This document shows, in pieces, positions 34,566 to 41,456 of a stretch of DNA of 64,000 nucleotides. The notes below the pieces were generated by a model, which was not told the DNA's origin, ran no database searches, and was given only the letters and a program-made list of their open reading frames with translations. Positions within the stretch are counted from its first letter, which is position 1; every line of letters starts with the position of its first letter. Both the position numbers and the translations under genes were made by a program. The DNA is taken from positions 62,255 to 126,254 of the forward strand of contig DCJK01000004.1 of the NCBI GenBank assembly GCA_002320005.1, read 5' to 3'. The stretch is from Firmicutes bacterium UBA1702 (GTDB lineage Bacteria; Bacillota; Clostridia; Peptostreptococcales; Anaerovoracaceae).

Positions 34566-35946
34566 TTTAGTAAGAGAAAAGAATCCCATGCCTGAACAGG
34601 CTCCTGATGTGAGAAATAAAAACTTTCTGGAAGTAGCCCGGGGATATACCGAGGATATGGCGGTAAGGGAGGCCATGAGATGCCTTAAATGCCGCAAAAG
34701 ACCTTGCATGTCCGGATGTCCTGTAATGGTTAAAATACCTGACTTCATAGCTAAAGTGGCAGAAGGCGAGTTTGAAGAAGCTTACAAGATAATAAGCGAA
34801 ACCAGTTCACTGCCTGCAATATGCGGTCGTGTATGTCCTCAGGAAACTCAATGTGAAGGCAAATGCGTTCACGGCAAAAAAGGAGAGCCTGTGGCCATAG
34901 GCCGTCTGGAAAGATTTGTCGCCGACTGGCATGCAGCAAATTTCGGAGATGAGGAAATCAAGCCTGCCCAGAGCAATGGTCATAAGGTTGCAGTAATAGG
35001 TGCAGGCCCTGCAGGACTTGCCTGTGCAGGCGACCTTATCAACAAGGGCTATGACGTTACGGTGTTCGAAAGTCTGCATAAAACCGGAGGCGTTCTGGTA
35101 TACGGGATCCCTCAGTTCCGTCTGCCGAAAGAAATAGTTGCCGCTGAAGTTGCAAAATTGGAGGCAAAAGGTGTCAAGTTTGTAACCGATGCTATTGTCG
35201 GAAGAGCCATGACTGTGGATGAACTGATGAAAGAAGAGGGCTTCGAGTCTGTGTTTATCGGAACCGGTGCAGGCCTGCCGGCCTTCATGAATATTCCGGG
35301 AGAAAATCTGCTGGGAGTATGTTCAGCCAACGAATATCTGACAAGAATAAATCTTATGAAGGCCTATCTGCCTGAATATGATACACCTATACAGCATGCG
35401 AAGAACATTGCCGTGGTAGGCGGAGGAAACGTCGCTATGGATGCTGCAAGATGCGCAAAGCGCATGGGAGCTGAAAATGTATATATCATATACAGACGTT
35501 CAGCCGAGGAAATCCCTGCAAGAGCTGAAGAAATACATCATGCCGTAGAGGAGGGTATCGACTTCAGATATCTGACAAATCCTGTAGCTGTAAAGGGTAC
35601 AGAAGACGGTCATGTATGCGGAATCGAATGCGTAAAGATGCAGCTGGGAGAGCCTGATGCTTCAGGAAGAAGAAGACCTGTGGAAATAAAGGACTCCAAC
35701 TTCGTTCTGGATGTGGATTGCGTAATAATGGCTATAGGAACCAAGCTGAACACGCTGATTCTTGATACTACCGAAAATCTTGAAGCCAATGCAAAGGGAG
35801 GAATCGGAACTAACGAGGAAGCAGCAACCAACCGTCCGGGAATCTTTGCCGGAGGAGATGCCGTTACCGGTGCAGCTACGGTAATCAAGGCCATGGGCGC
35901 AGGAAAAGTTGCGGCAGCAGGTATAGATGAATACTTGAGCAAGTAG
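34558..35946 (+). CDS. nfnB: NfnB-like NADPH-dependent oxidoreductase (glutamate synthase small-subunit family)
   Basis: Large subunit partner of NfnA. ATG 34558 follows AGGAGGTG (GTG 34546 lies inside that site). 462 residues: an N-terminal domain with two [4Fe-4S] motifs (CLKCRKRPCMSGCP and CGRVCPQETQCEGKC), an FAD motif VIGAGPAGLACAG and an NADPH motif VVGGGNVAMDAARC. Such proteins are often annotated gltA/gltD, but no glutamate synthase large subunit is near, and pairing with NfnA supports Nfn/sulfide dehydrogenase. In Nfn this subunit holds the bifurcating FAD. Confidence 0.88.
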   Translation: MINLVREKNPMPEQAPDVRNKNFLEVARGYTEDMAVREAMRCLKCRKRPCMSGCPVMVKIPDFIAKVAEGEFEEAYKIISETSSLPAICGRVCPQETQCEGKCVHGKKGEPVAIGRLERFVADWHAANFGDEEIKPAQSNGHKVAVIGAGPAGLACAGDLINKGYDVTVFESLHKTGGVLVYGIPQFRLPKEIVAAEVAKLEAKGVKFVTDAIVGRAMTVDELMKEEGFESVFIGTGAGLPAFMNIPGENLLGVCSANEYLTRINLMKAYLPEYDTPIQHAKNIAVVGGGNVAMDAARCAKRMGAENVYIIYRRSAEEIPARAEEIHHAVEEGIDFRYLTNPVAVKGTEDGHVCGIECVKMQLGEPDASGRRRPVEIKDSNFVLDVDCVIMAIGTKLNTLILDTTENLEANAKGGIGTNEEAATNRPGIFAGGDAVTGAATVIKAMGAGKVAAAGIDEYLSK

Positions 35947-35995
35947 CCGGAACTTTGAAGGCTTCTTTGCAGATGCCGGAATAAAATTAAATATA

Positions 35996-36029
35996 AAAAA
36001 ACCAGAGAACTTCGGATCTCTGGTTTTTT
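35996..36029 (+). terminator. Terminator after the redox operon
   Basis: AAAAAACCAGAGA (35996-36008) and TCTCTGGTTTTTT (36017-36029) form a long perfect stem around ACTTCGGA. The symmetric A/T flanks let it work in both directions, though the minus-strand gene beyond ends about 90 nt away. Confidence 0.85.
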
Positions 36030-36069
36030 GTATAAGGAAAACTCCGTATTTGACACTTTTTTTAAGAAG

Positions 36070-36117
36070 TGAGTTGTCATTCCCGAAGATTTGACGTATT
36101 ACCTGAAAGACAACTCA
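36070..36117. repeat. Inverted repeat downstream of the XRE gene
   Basis: TGAGTTGTC (36070-36078) and GACAACTCA (36109-36117) are perfect inverted repeats 30 nt apart, just past the XRE stop. They could form a long-loop hairpin at the end of the minus-strand mRNA; function unclear. Confidence 0.5.
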
Positions 36118-36122
36118 TTATT

Positions 36123-36353
36123 TTACAAATTATCATCTTCATCCGGCGAAGAATCATATTCAAGAATATCCCCCGGCTGGCAGTGAAGAACATCGCATAT
36201 GGCAGCCAGAGTTGTGAAACGTATGGCGCTTATATGCCCGTTCTTCATTTTTGAAAGATTAACATTGGCTACCCCGACCTTTTCCGAAAGCTCATTGAGG
36301 CTCATTTTACGGTCAGCCATTACTCGATCTAATCTCAACACAATATGTCCCAT
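36123..36353 (-). CDS. XRE-family transcriptional regulator (YozG-like)
   Basis: A 76-residue Cro/CI-type helix-turn-helix protein (LDRVMADRKMSLNELSEKVGVANVNLSKMKNGH...LAAICDVLHCQPGDILEY) with an acidic tail. This size and sequence fit the YozG-like family, which is found directly after a DUF2975 membrane-protein gene, exactly as here (gap 15 bases, same strand). It probably binds the repeats that flank the operon promoter at 37139-37215, repressing the pair. That the protein recognises those repeats is inferred. Confidence 0.85.
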   Translation of the reverse strand: MGHIVLRLDRVMADRKMSLNELSEKVGVANVNLSKMKNGHISAIRFTTLAAICDVLHCQPGDILEYDSSPDEDDNL

Positions 36354-36368
36354 TATTACCCCTCCTGT

Positions 36369-37106
36369 TTACAGTGTTTCATCGGATTCACGCTGCAGCT
36401 GAACACCATATTTAAATACTGTGCACAGGCAGTATGCTACAGCAAAAGCAATTACTATTCCCCACTGTATGCATATATCGCTTTCCTGACCTGCGCTGAG
36501 GAAAGAACTTGAAAGCGTTTCTGACAGCGAGGCGAAAACAGCCACAGGTATAAGGGAGAAACTGAAATTTTTCATCCTTTTTACCACATCATCGCAGAAA
36601 GGCGACTGGCATGCAGCAAAGGCTTTGAAAAGTTTCTTGAGCATAAACAGAGCGGCTGACGCAGAGAGCATAAAAATCGCCCCGGCGAAAATAGCAGAAG
36701 TAAGGCTTTTTACATGGTATACCGCAGGATCCGAGGAAGCGGTTATTGTTTTATATCCGTCAGAGGAACTGATTAATGCAGATGAAAAGTTGTTGTTGAA
36801 AAATGAAAGAGAGGCATCCATCTGCGTTTCTTCCGGTGGAGTATTGGAAAAATTGTCATTATCTGTGGTGTAAGCAAAACTGTCTACCATGTTATTCCAT
36901 ACACTGCCGAAATACTTTTCACTGACATTTATTTCCGCACCTTTTGTGATAGTTACACTTACGGCTTCGTCAGGTACAGAAGATATAACTGCCGCAGCAA
37001 CTGTCAGAGCTACGCAGGCAATAATAGTGATGACCAGAAGAACAGTAATTATAATGTTTCCTATTTTGCCGAAACGGTTCACTTTAGATATTGTGTTATT
37101 ATTCAT
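36369..37106 (-). CDS. DUF2975-family membrane protein
   Basis: A 245-residue membrane protein with an N-terminal helix (IIITVLLVITIIACVALTVAAA), an extracytoplasmic region of about 100 residues and three more helices. 'CQSPFCDDVVKRMKNFSF' and the C-terminal FKYGVQLQRESDETL are hallmarks of DUF2975. Its partner downstream is the XRE regulator. The function of the family is unknown; the arrangement suggests a membrane component sensing something and an HTH partner. Confidence 0.78.
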   Translation of the reverse strand: MNNNTISKVNRFGKIGNIIITVLLVITIIACVALTVAAAVISSVPDEAVSVTITKGAEINVSEKYFGSVWNNMVDSFAYTTDNDNFSNTPPEETQMDASLSFFNNNFSSALISSSDGYKTITASSDPAVYHVKSLTSAIFAGAIFMLSASAALFMLKKLFKAFAACQSPFCDDVVKRMKNFSFSLIPVAVFASLSETLSSSFLSAGQESDICIQWGIVIAFAVAYCLCTVFKYGVQLQRESDETL

Positions 37107-37138
37107 GATTTACCCCTTTCTATGCAATACATAAAAAA

Positions 37139-37157
37139 TTTAATGTTTATCGTTAAA
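37139..37157. promoter_or_regulatory. Operator repeat 1 (XRE/DUF2975 promoter, downstream side)
   Basis: A 19-bp near-palindrome with ends TTTAATG and CGTTAAA. It lies just downstream of the minus-strand -10 and so covers the transcription start. Confidence 0.65.
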
Positions 37158-37160
37158 TGC

Positions 37161-37189
37161 AGTATAACTCGCCTTTCGTCCTTTGTCAA
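37161..37189 (-). promoter_or_regulatory. Promoter of the DUF2975-XRE operon
   Basis: Reading the minus strand: TTGACA (complement of 37184-37189), 17-nt spacer, TATACT (complement of 37161-37166). Confidence 0.8.
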
Positions 37190-37196
37190 CATAAAA

Positions 37197-37215
37197 TTTA
37201 ATGTTTTTCGTTAAA
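37197..37215. promoter_or_regulatory. Operator repeat 2 (XRE/DUF2975 promoter, upstream side)
   Basis: Same 19-bp element as at 37139 with one base different, placed just upstream of the -35. A looser third copy (TTTAAG...CGTTAAT) lies at 37219-37236. Confidence 0.65.
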
Positions 37216-37275
37216 ATTTTTAAGTTATGCGTTAATGCTTCTGGGCAAAGTTCTGATATGCTTCGGAAAACAGCG

Positions 37276-37309
37276 AAAAAAATGCCGCATCGTATTATAT
37301 AGATGCAGC
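37276..37309 (-). terminator. Terminator of the BFD-like gene
   Basis: On the minus strand GCTGCATC (37309-37302) pairs with GATGCGGC (37291-37284; one G-U), followed by A then seven T's (37282-37276). The stem begins inside the last codons of the gene. Confidence 0.75.
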
Positions 37310-37477
37310 AATTTCCATAATCATCTCACGGCAGGCGCCGCAGACGTTGCCCATGTTCAGGGCTTTGCAAAGTTCTTTCAGATCAGTGACATTGTTTTCT
37401 CTGATGTAATCTTCGATGGTACCGCGAGTCACATGGCGGCACACGCATACTTCGTATTCTCTTGAATTTTTATCCAT
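37295..37477 (-). CDS. BFD-like [2Fe-2S] protein
   Basis: A 60-residue protein with CVCRHVTRGTIEDYI and GNVCGACREMI, i.e. the CXC...CX2C cysteine pattern and helix spacing of the BFD/Fer2_BFD domain. ATG 37477 follows a GGAGG site; the TTG at 37489 overlaps it. Such small proteins bind a [2Fe-2S] cluster and act in iron mobilisation or as electron-transfer partners. It is transcribed divergently from the CobW-type genes, suggesting a shared metal theme. Confidence 0.82.
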   Translation of the reverse strand: MDKNSREYEVCVCRHVTRGTIEDYIRENNVTDLKELCKALNMGNVCGACREMIMEIAASI

Positions 37478-37497
37478 AACGACCTCCAATACATTTA

Positions 37498-37527
37498 ATT
37501 ATACCACAACCGTGCGGTATAAAACAA
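37498..37527 (-). promoter_or_regulatory. Promoter of the BFD-like gene
   Basis: Minus strand: extended -10 TGG-TATAAT (complement of 37498-37506); a weak -35 TTGTTT (complement of 37522-37527) lies 18 nt upstream. The ten bases GTGGTATAAT are identical to the opposing promoter at 37561-37570. Confidence 0.6.
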
Positions 37528-37536
37528 TTGCCCGGC

Positions 37537-37570
37537 ACCACTTTTAATTCGCCGGAGAAAGTGGTATAAT
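37537..37570 (+). promoter_or_regulatory. Promoter and inverted repeat of the CobW-like gene pair
   Basis: Extended -10 TGG-TATAAT (37562-37570) with weak -35 TTTTAA (37542-37547). ACCACTTT (37537-37544) and AAAGTGGT (37558-37565) form an 8-bp inverted repeat spanning the promoter, a plausible operator for a metal-responsive repressor. Confidence 0.55.
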
Positions 37571-37603
37571 CTATATAAAATATAAAGAAAAGGGATGAGT
37601 GAA

Positions 37604-38722
37604 ATGATAAAAGTAGATATTTTTTCGGGATTCTTAGGTGCCGGCAAAACAACGCTCATAAAGAAGCTTGTGGAGGAGGCATACAAAGGCGAAAAAATCG
37701 TACTGATAGAAAATGAATTTGGAGAAATCGGCATAGATGGGGGATTTTTAAAGGATGCCGGGATTGAAATAAACGAAATGAATTCAGGATGCATATGCTG
37801 CAGCCTGGTAGGAGATTTCGGAAAAGCTCTAAGGCAGGTAATAGAACAGTTTGAACCTGAAAGGATACTGATTGAACCTTCAGGTGTAGGCAAACTCAGC
37901 GATATAATTGATGCCGTAAGAAACCTTCACCTTGATGAAGTTTCCCTCAATGGATTTACCACGGTGGTAGATGCAGGTAAGGCAAAGATATACATGAAAA
38001 ATTTTGGCGAATTTTTCAATAATCAGGTAGAACATGCAAGTTCGATCATTCTCAGTCATACGGCAAAGCTTTCACAGGAGAAGCTGGAAGCCGTTGTTGA
38101 ACTGCTTAGAGAACACAATCCGAATGCAGTAATAATAACCACCGACTGGGATCAGCTTACAGGTGCACAGATACTCGATGCAATAGAAAGAAAAGATACT
38201 CTCGAAGAAGCTCTTCACCATCTGGAAGAGGAGCATCATCACCATGACCACGCGGATGAACATGAGCATCACCACCATGGCCATGACCATCATCACGACC
38301 ATGAAGAAAAGCATGACCATCATCACGACCATGACGATGAACATGAACATCACCATCACGACCATGACGATGAACATCATCATCACGACCACGACGGCCA
38401 CTGCTGCTGCGGTCACGATCATGACCATGAGGGACATCATCACGCAGATGAGATCTTTGACAGCATAGGAATTGAAACCGCAAAGAAATTTACAGTGGAA
38501 AATATTCAGAAAGCACTGGAGGAGCTGGAAGATGAACATACTTATGGTATGGTTCTCAGGGCAAAGGGAATAGTTGAGGATGAAAACGGCGGATGGATTC
38601 ACTTCGACTATGTTCCGGGCGAGCCGGATGTAAGACACGGCAGTGCCGAAATTACGGGAAGACTATGTGTAATAGGCTCAGACATTGACGAGACAAAGAT
38701 ACATCAGCTTTTCGGAATATAG
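37604..38722 (+). CDS. COG0523/CobW-type GTPase metallochaperone with His-rich segment
   Basis: G3E-family GTPase. ATG 37604 (372 residues) fits the AGGGA site better than ATG 37595. Motifs: Walker A GFLGAGKTT, the metal-binding GCICC (CXCC) near residue 65, and EPSG. A His/Asp/Glu-rich stretch at 38216-38452 has 40 histidines in 79 residues plus a Cys triplet, followed by the CobW C-terminal domain. This family inserts or traffics zinc, cobalt, nickel or iron; His-rich tracts bind Zn/Ni/Co. Which metal cannot be read from the sequence. It is co-transcribed with a second CobW-like GTPase. Confidence 0.88.
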   Translation: MIKVDIFSGFLGAGKTTLIKKLVEEAYKGEKIVLIENEFGEIGIDGGFLKDAGIEINEMNSGCICCSLVGDFGKALRQVIEQFEPERILIEPSGVGKLSDIIDAVRNLHLDEVSLNGFTTVVDAGKAKIYMKNFGEFFNNQVEHASSIILSHTAKLSQEKLEAVVELLREHNPNAVIITTDWDQLTGAQILDAIERKDTLEEALHHLEEEHHHHDHADEHEHHHHGHDHHHDHEEKHDHHHDHDDEHEHHHHDHDDEHHHHDHDGHCCCGHDHDHEGHHHADEIFDSIGIETAKKFTVENIQKALEELEDEHTYGMVLRAKGIVEDENGGWIHFDYVPGEPDVRHGSAEITGRLCVIGSDIDETKIHQLFGI

Positions 38723-38742
38723 CCGGAGAAAGGATTTGAAGC

Positions 38743-39693
38743 ATGAGTACACGTGAGATACCTGTATATTTGTTTACAGGATTTTTAGACGCAGGAAAAA
38801 CGACATTCATACAGGAAACACTGGAAGACCCGCAGTTTAATGGTGGAGAAAAGACATTGGTTCTCTTGTGTGAGGAGGGCGAGACTGAGCTGCAGCCTTT
38901 GAAATTCGCTTCATCCAATGTAAAAATAGTTACGGTTGAGGAAGAAGAACAGCTGACACCACAGTTCCTGGCCGGCCTTGAAAAGCAATATGGCTTTGAG
39001 AGGGCAGTTATAGAGTATAATGGCATGTGGCTTCTGGACAACCTTTATGGTGCCCTGCCGCAAAACTGGGTGGTTTATCAGGAAATGGCATTTGCCGATG
39101 CAAGGACATTCCTGACATATAACAACAACATGAGAAACCTGACGGTGGACAAGATGAAGTCACCGGAAGCCATAGTATTCAAATATTTCGACAGTTCTAT
39201 GGATAAGATGGAGTATCACAAGGTGGTACGCGTAATAAACCGCAGATGTCAGATACTGTATGAATACAGCAAGGATGAAGTGGAGCTGGACAACATTGAA
39301 GATCCGCTGCCTTATGATATAAATGCCGATGTCATAGAAATCTCCGATAAAGATTATGCCATATGGTATACAGACATGAATGAGGATGAAGCGAAATATT
39401 ACAACAAGACAATCAAAGTCAAGGGAAGGACTCTTCTCGGGGGAGGTCTGGACGATGATGAGTTTGTGATAGGAAGACACATAATGACATGCTGTGTGGA
39501 AGACATACAGTTCGGCGGACTGGTAGCCAAATGGCCCGAAGCCCGGAGCCTTGAACATGGAGGCTGGGTTGTCATGACAGCTGTGGTGCGCAAAGAGTTT
39601 AATCATATGTATCAGAGTGAAGGACCTGTATTTGACGTGATGAACGTCGAGAAAGTCACTGCACCTGAAGAAGAAGTCGCTACTTTTTATTAA
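38743..39693 (+). CDS. CobW-like GTPase fused to a YcgQ-like (DUF1980/TIGR03943) C-terminal domain
   Basis: 316 residues. The N-terminal half has a G3E Walker A (GFLDAGKTTF), but the CXCC metal motif of the family is missing: the corresponding strand reads LLCEEGE, and the ExSG position reads EYNG. The C-terminal part (about 220-305: KGRTLLGG...FVIGRHIMTCCVEDIQFGGLVAKW...GGWVVMTA) matches the soluble domain of YcgQ-type proteins, partners of the YcgR-type permeases. It lies 20 bases after the His-rich GTPase. A role in metal handling is inferred; the domain fusion is the notable point. Confidence 0.78.
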   Translation: MSTREIPVYLFTGFLDAGKTTFIQETLEDPQFNGGEKTLVLLCEEGETELQPLKFASSNVKIVTVEEEEQLTPQFLAGLEKQYGFERAVIEYNGMWLLDNLYGALPQNWVVYQEMAFADARTFLTYNNNMRNLTVDKMKSPEAIVFKYFDSSMDKMEYHKVVRVINRRCQILYEYSKDEVELDNIEDPLPYDINADVIEISDKDYAIWYTDMNEDEAKYYNKTIKVKGRTLLGGGLDDDEFVIGRHIMTCCVEDIQFGGLVAKWPEARSLEHGGWVVMTAVVRKEFNHMYQSEGPVFDVMNVEKVTAPEEEVATFY

Positions 39694-39718
39694 GCTATTG
39701 AGACGGAGGTTGCTCGCC

Positions 39719-41155
39719 ATGAGAAAAACTAAAATCGTTTGTACATTGGGACCGTCATCATCTGACGAGAAAACCCTGAGGGCCATGCTGGAAGCGGGAA
39801 TGAATGTTGCAAGACTCAACTTTTCCCATGGTACACATGAGGGACACGGAAAGACAATAGATCTGTTCAGAAAAGTAAGAGATGAGCTGGGCGTACCGGC
39901 TGCCGTTCTCCTTGATACCAAGGGACCGGAAATCAGAACAGGCAATTTTGTCAGGGGCGAAGAAATCCTTAAGGATGGCCAGAAATTTACGCTTACCACC
40001 AGAGAAGTGGAGGGCACGACTGAAATAGTAAGTGTGACATACAAAGACCTTCCGAAGGAAGTGCAAAAAGATAATCTGATACTGATAAACGACGGAAAGA
40101 TAGTAATTCGCGTTGAAGAAACTACCGACACCGATGTTGCGGGTGTAGTCGTTCACGGGGGAAAGATAAGCAATCACAAAGGAATCAATCTCCCAAATGT
40201 AAACCTGCATATGGAATATTTGAGCCCTCAGGACAAAGAGGACATCCTCTTCGGAATAAAGAAGGATGTGGACTATATTGCAGCATCCTTTGTGCGCAGT
40301 GCAGGCGATGTTTTTGCAATACGCAGCCTTCTGGAGGAGAACGGCGGCAACGAAATAAAGATAATAGCAAAAATAGAGAGCACGCAGGGAGTTGAGAACT
40401 TTGAAGAGATACTCGATGCAGCCGATGGAATAATGGTAGCACGTGGCGATATGGGTGTGGAAGTTGCTTATGAAAAACTGCCGGGAATACAAAAGAAATT
40501 TATCAGAAGATGTGTTCAGTCAGGCAAAATAGTAATTACGGCAACTCAGATGCTGGAATCAATGACCACAAGCCCGATACCGACAAGAGCCGAAATAACG
40601 GATGTGGCAAATGCCGTATTTGACGGAACAACTGCAGTAATGTTGTCCGGAGAAACAGCTGCCGGACAATATCCGGTGGAAGCTGTTGCTGCCATGGCAA
40701 AGATAGCTGAGCAGGCGGAGGCTGACAGACCTAAAACACCATCAAGAAATATTGTATGGCATGAGATGGATGCTCTTGATGTAACCAACGCGGTAGGACA
40801 TGCCGCCTGCACACTGGCAAAGGATATAAATGCAGCAGCTCTCATGGCTATAACAAAGACGGGTTATACTGCCAGCAGAATGTCAAAATTCAGACCTGAA
40901 ATAATGATAATCGGAGCTACGCCTTATCAGAAAACATACCATCAGCTGTCACTCATCTGGGGAGTAATGCCTGTAATGGCCAATTACAGATATGAAATAG
41001 AAGATCTGTTTGGACACTGTGCAAGAAAAGCTCTCAGAGCCGGACTTGTGAAGGAGGGCGAACTTGTGGTTATAAGTGCCGGAGTACCTGTAGATGTTCC
41101 GGGAAATACCAACATAATCAGAGTCATGGAGGCAACCCTCAGAAGAGATGACTGA
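39719..41155 (+). CDS. pyk: Pyruvate kinase
   Basis: Final glycolytic step, PEP + ADP to pyruvate + ATP. ATG 39719 follows GGAGG. 478 residues: RKTKIVCTLGPSS at the start, NFSHG, LLDTKGPEIRTG, the active-site IAKIES...VARGDMGVE segment, TATQMLESM, and a C-terminal domain. The extra PEP-utilising domain of Bacillus pyruvate kinases (about 585 residues) is absent. Adjacent 3' sequence includes a bidirectional terminator 90 nt on. Confidence 0.96.
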   Translation: MRKTKIVCTLGPSSSDEKTLRAMLEAGMNVARLNFSHGTHEGHGKTIDLFRKVRDELGVPAAVLLDTKGPEIRTGNFVRGEEILKDGQKFTLTTREVEGTTEIVSVTYKDLPKEVQKDNLILINDGKIVIRVEETTDTDVAGVVVHGGKISNHKGINLPNVNLHMEYLSPQDKEDILFGIKKDVDYIAASFVRSAGDVFAIRSLLEENGGNEIKIIAKIESTQGVENFEEILDAADGIMVARGDMGVEVAYEKLPGIQKKFIRRCVQSGKIVITATQMLESMTTSPIPTRAEITDVANAVFDGTTAVMLSGETAAGQYPVEAVAAMAKIAEQAEADRPKTPSRNIVWHEMDALDVTNAVGHAACTLAKDINAAALMAITKTGYTASRMSKFRPEIMIIGATPYQKTYHQLSLIWGVMPVMANYRYEIEDLFGHCARKALRAGLVKEGELVVISAGVPVDVPGNTNIIRVMEATLRRDD

Positions 41156-41202
41156 TATTAAAAAGGCTCCGGGCAATCTACCGGGGCATCAGCGGATGAT
41201 CA

Positions 41203-41232
41203 TTGACATACCGCCACCACATCTGATATAAA
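41203..41232 (+). promoter_or_regulatory. Promoter-like element facing the terminator
   Basis: TTGACA (41203-41208), 18-nt spacer, extended -10 TGA-TATAAA (41224-41232). A transcript would start near 41240 and run straight into the hairpin at 41242-41290, giving an RNA of about 50 nt unless it reads through. It may be fortuitous. Confidence 0.45.
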
Positions 41233-41234
41233 GT

Positions 41235-41290
41235 AAAAAAAGAGCCTTGCATCCGGCGGTAATACCGCACGGGTAGCAGGCTCGTTTTTT
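41235..41290. terminator. Bidirectional intrinsic terminator
   Basis: GAGCCT (41242-41247) and AGGCTC (41278-41283) close a structured stem whose inner part includes the hairpin GCGGTAATACCGC. Six T's follow on the plus strand (41285-41290), and seven A's precede it (41235-41241), giving seven U's on the minus strand. Confidence 0.8.
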
Positions 41291-41380
41291 ATGTATCCGA
41301 CAGAGTAATTGTCATTTCCGGAGACAGCCATCTGAATGGCCGAATCTAAGTATGATGTCCTCAGCCTTAAGCTGTGCCCA
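41235..41380 (-). ncRNA. Candidate small structured RNA between spoVG and pyk
   Basis: On the minus strand an extended -10 (TGT-CATAAT, complement of 41387-41395) lies about 150 nt before the strong terminator. In between are the hairpins CAGC-TTAAG-GCTG, GCCAT-TCAG-ATGGC and GACA-ATTACTC-TGTC, then the terminator stem. No reading frame with a ribosome site is seen. I cannot match it to a known family by eye; 6S RNA and the raiA-type RNA are candidates to test. Boundaries are approximate. Confidence 0.45.
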
Positions 41381-41421
41381 ACATTATGACACAATCCCGT
41401 GCCCGGCGCCGTCGAAAATCT

Positions 41422-41443
41422 CACCTGGGTACAGGTTCAGGTG
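41422..41443 (-). terminator. Weak terminator after spoVG
   Basis: CACCTG/CAGGTG six-base stem with a 10-nt loop, followed on the minus strand by AGATTTTC. Confidence 0.4.
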
Positions 41444-41456
41444 CAGCTTGTACTAC

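Larger units (their letters stand above)
41156..41456. other. 301-bp intergenic region with promoter, bidirectional terminator and hairpins
   Basis: No convincing open reading frame. It contains a plus-strand promoter-like element (41203-41232), a strong nested bidirectional terminator (41235-41290), a set of small hairpins between 41296 and 41380 consistent with a minus-strand RNA, and a weak hairpin ending spoVG (41422-41443). Confidence 0.7.

Noticed and set aside
38216..38452. Repetitive CAC/CAT/GAC tract as a CRISPR-like or tandem-repeat element
   Set aside because: Period and spacing are irregular and the tract is in frame inside a GTPase gene; it is coding low complexity.
38072..38638. 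Val/Met-rich minus-strand frame that looks like a membrane protein
   Set aside because: It is the antisense of the His/Asp-rich codons (CAT/GAC read backwards as ATG/GTC) and so an artefact of that repeat.
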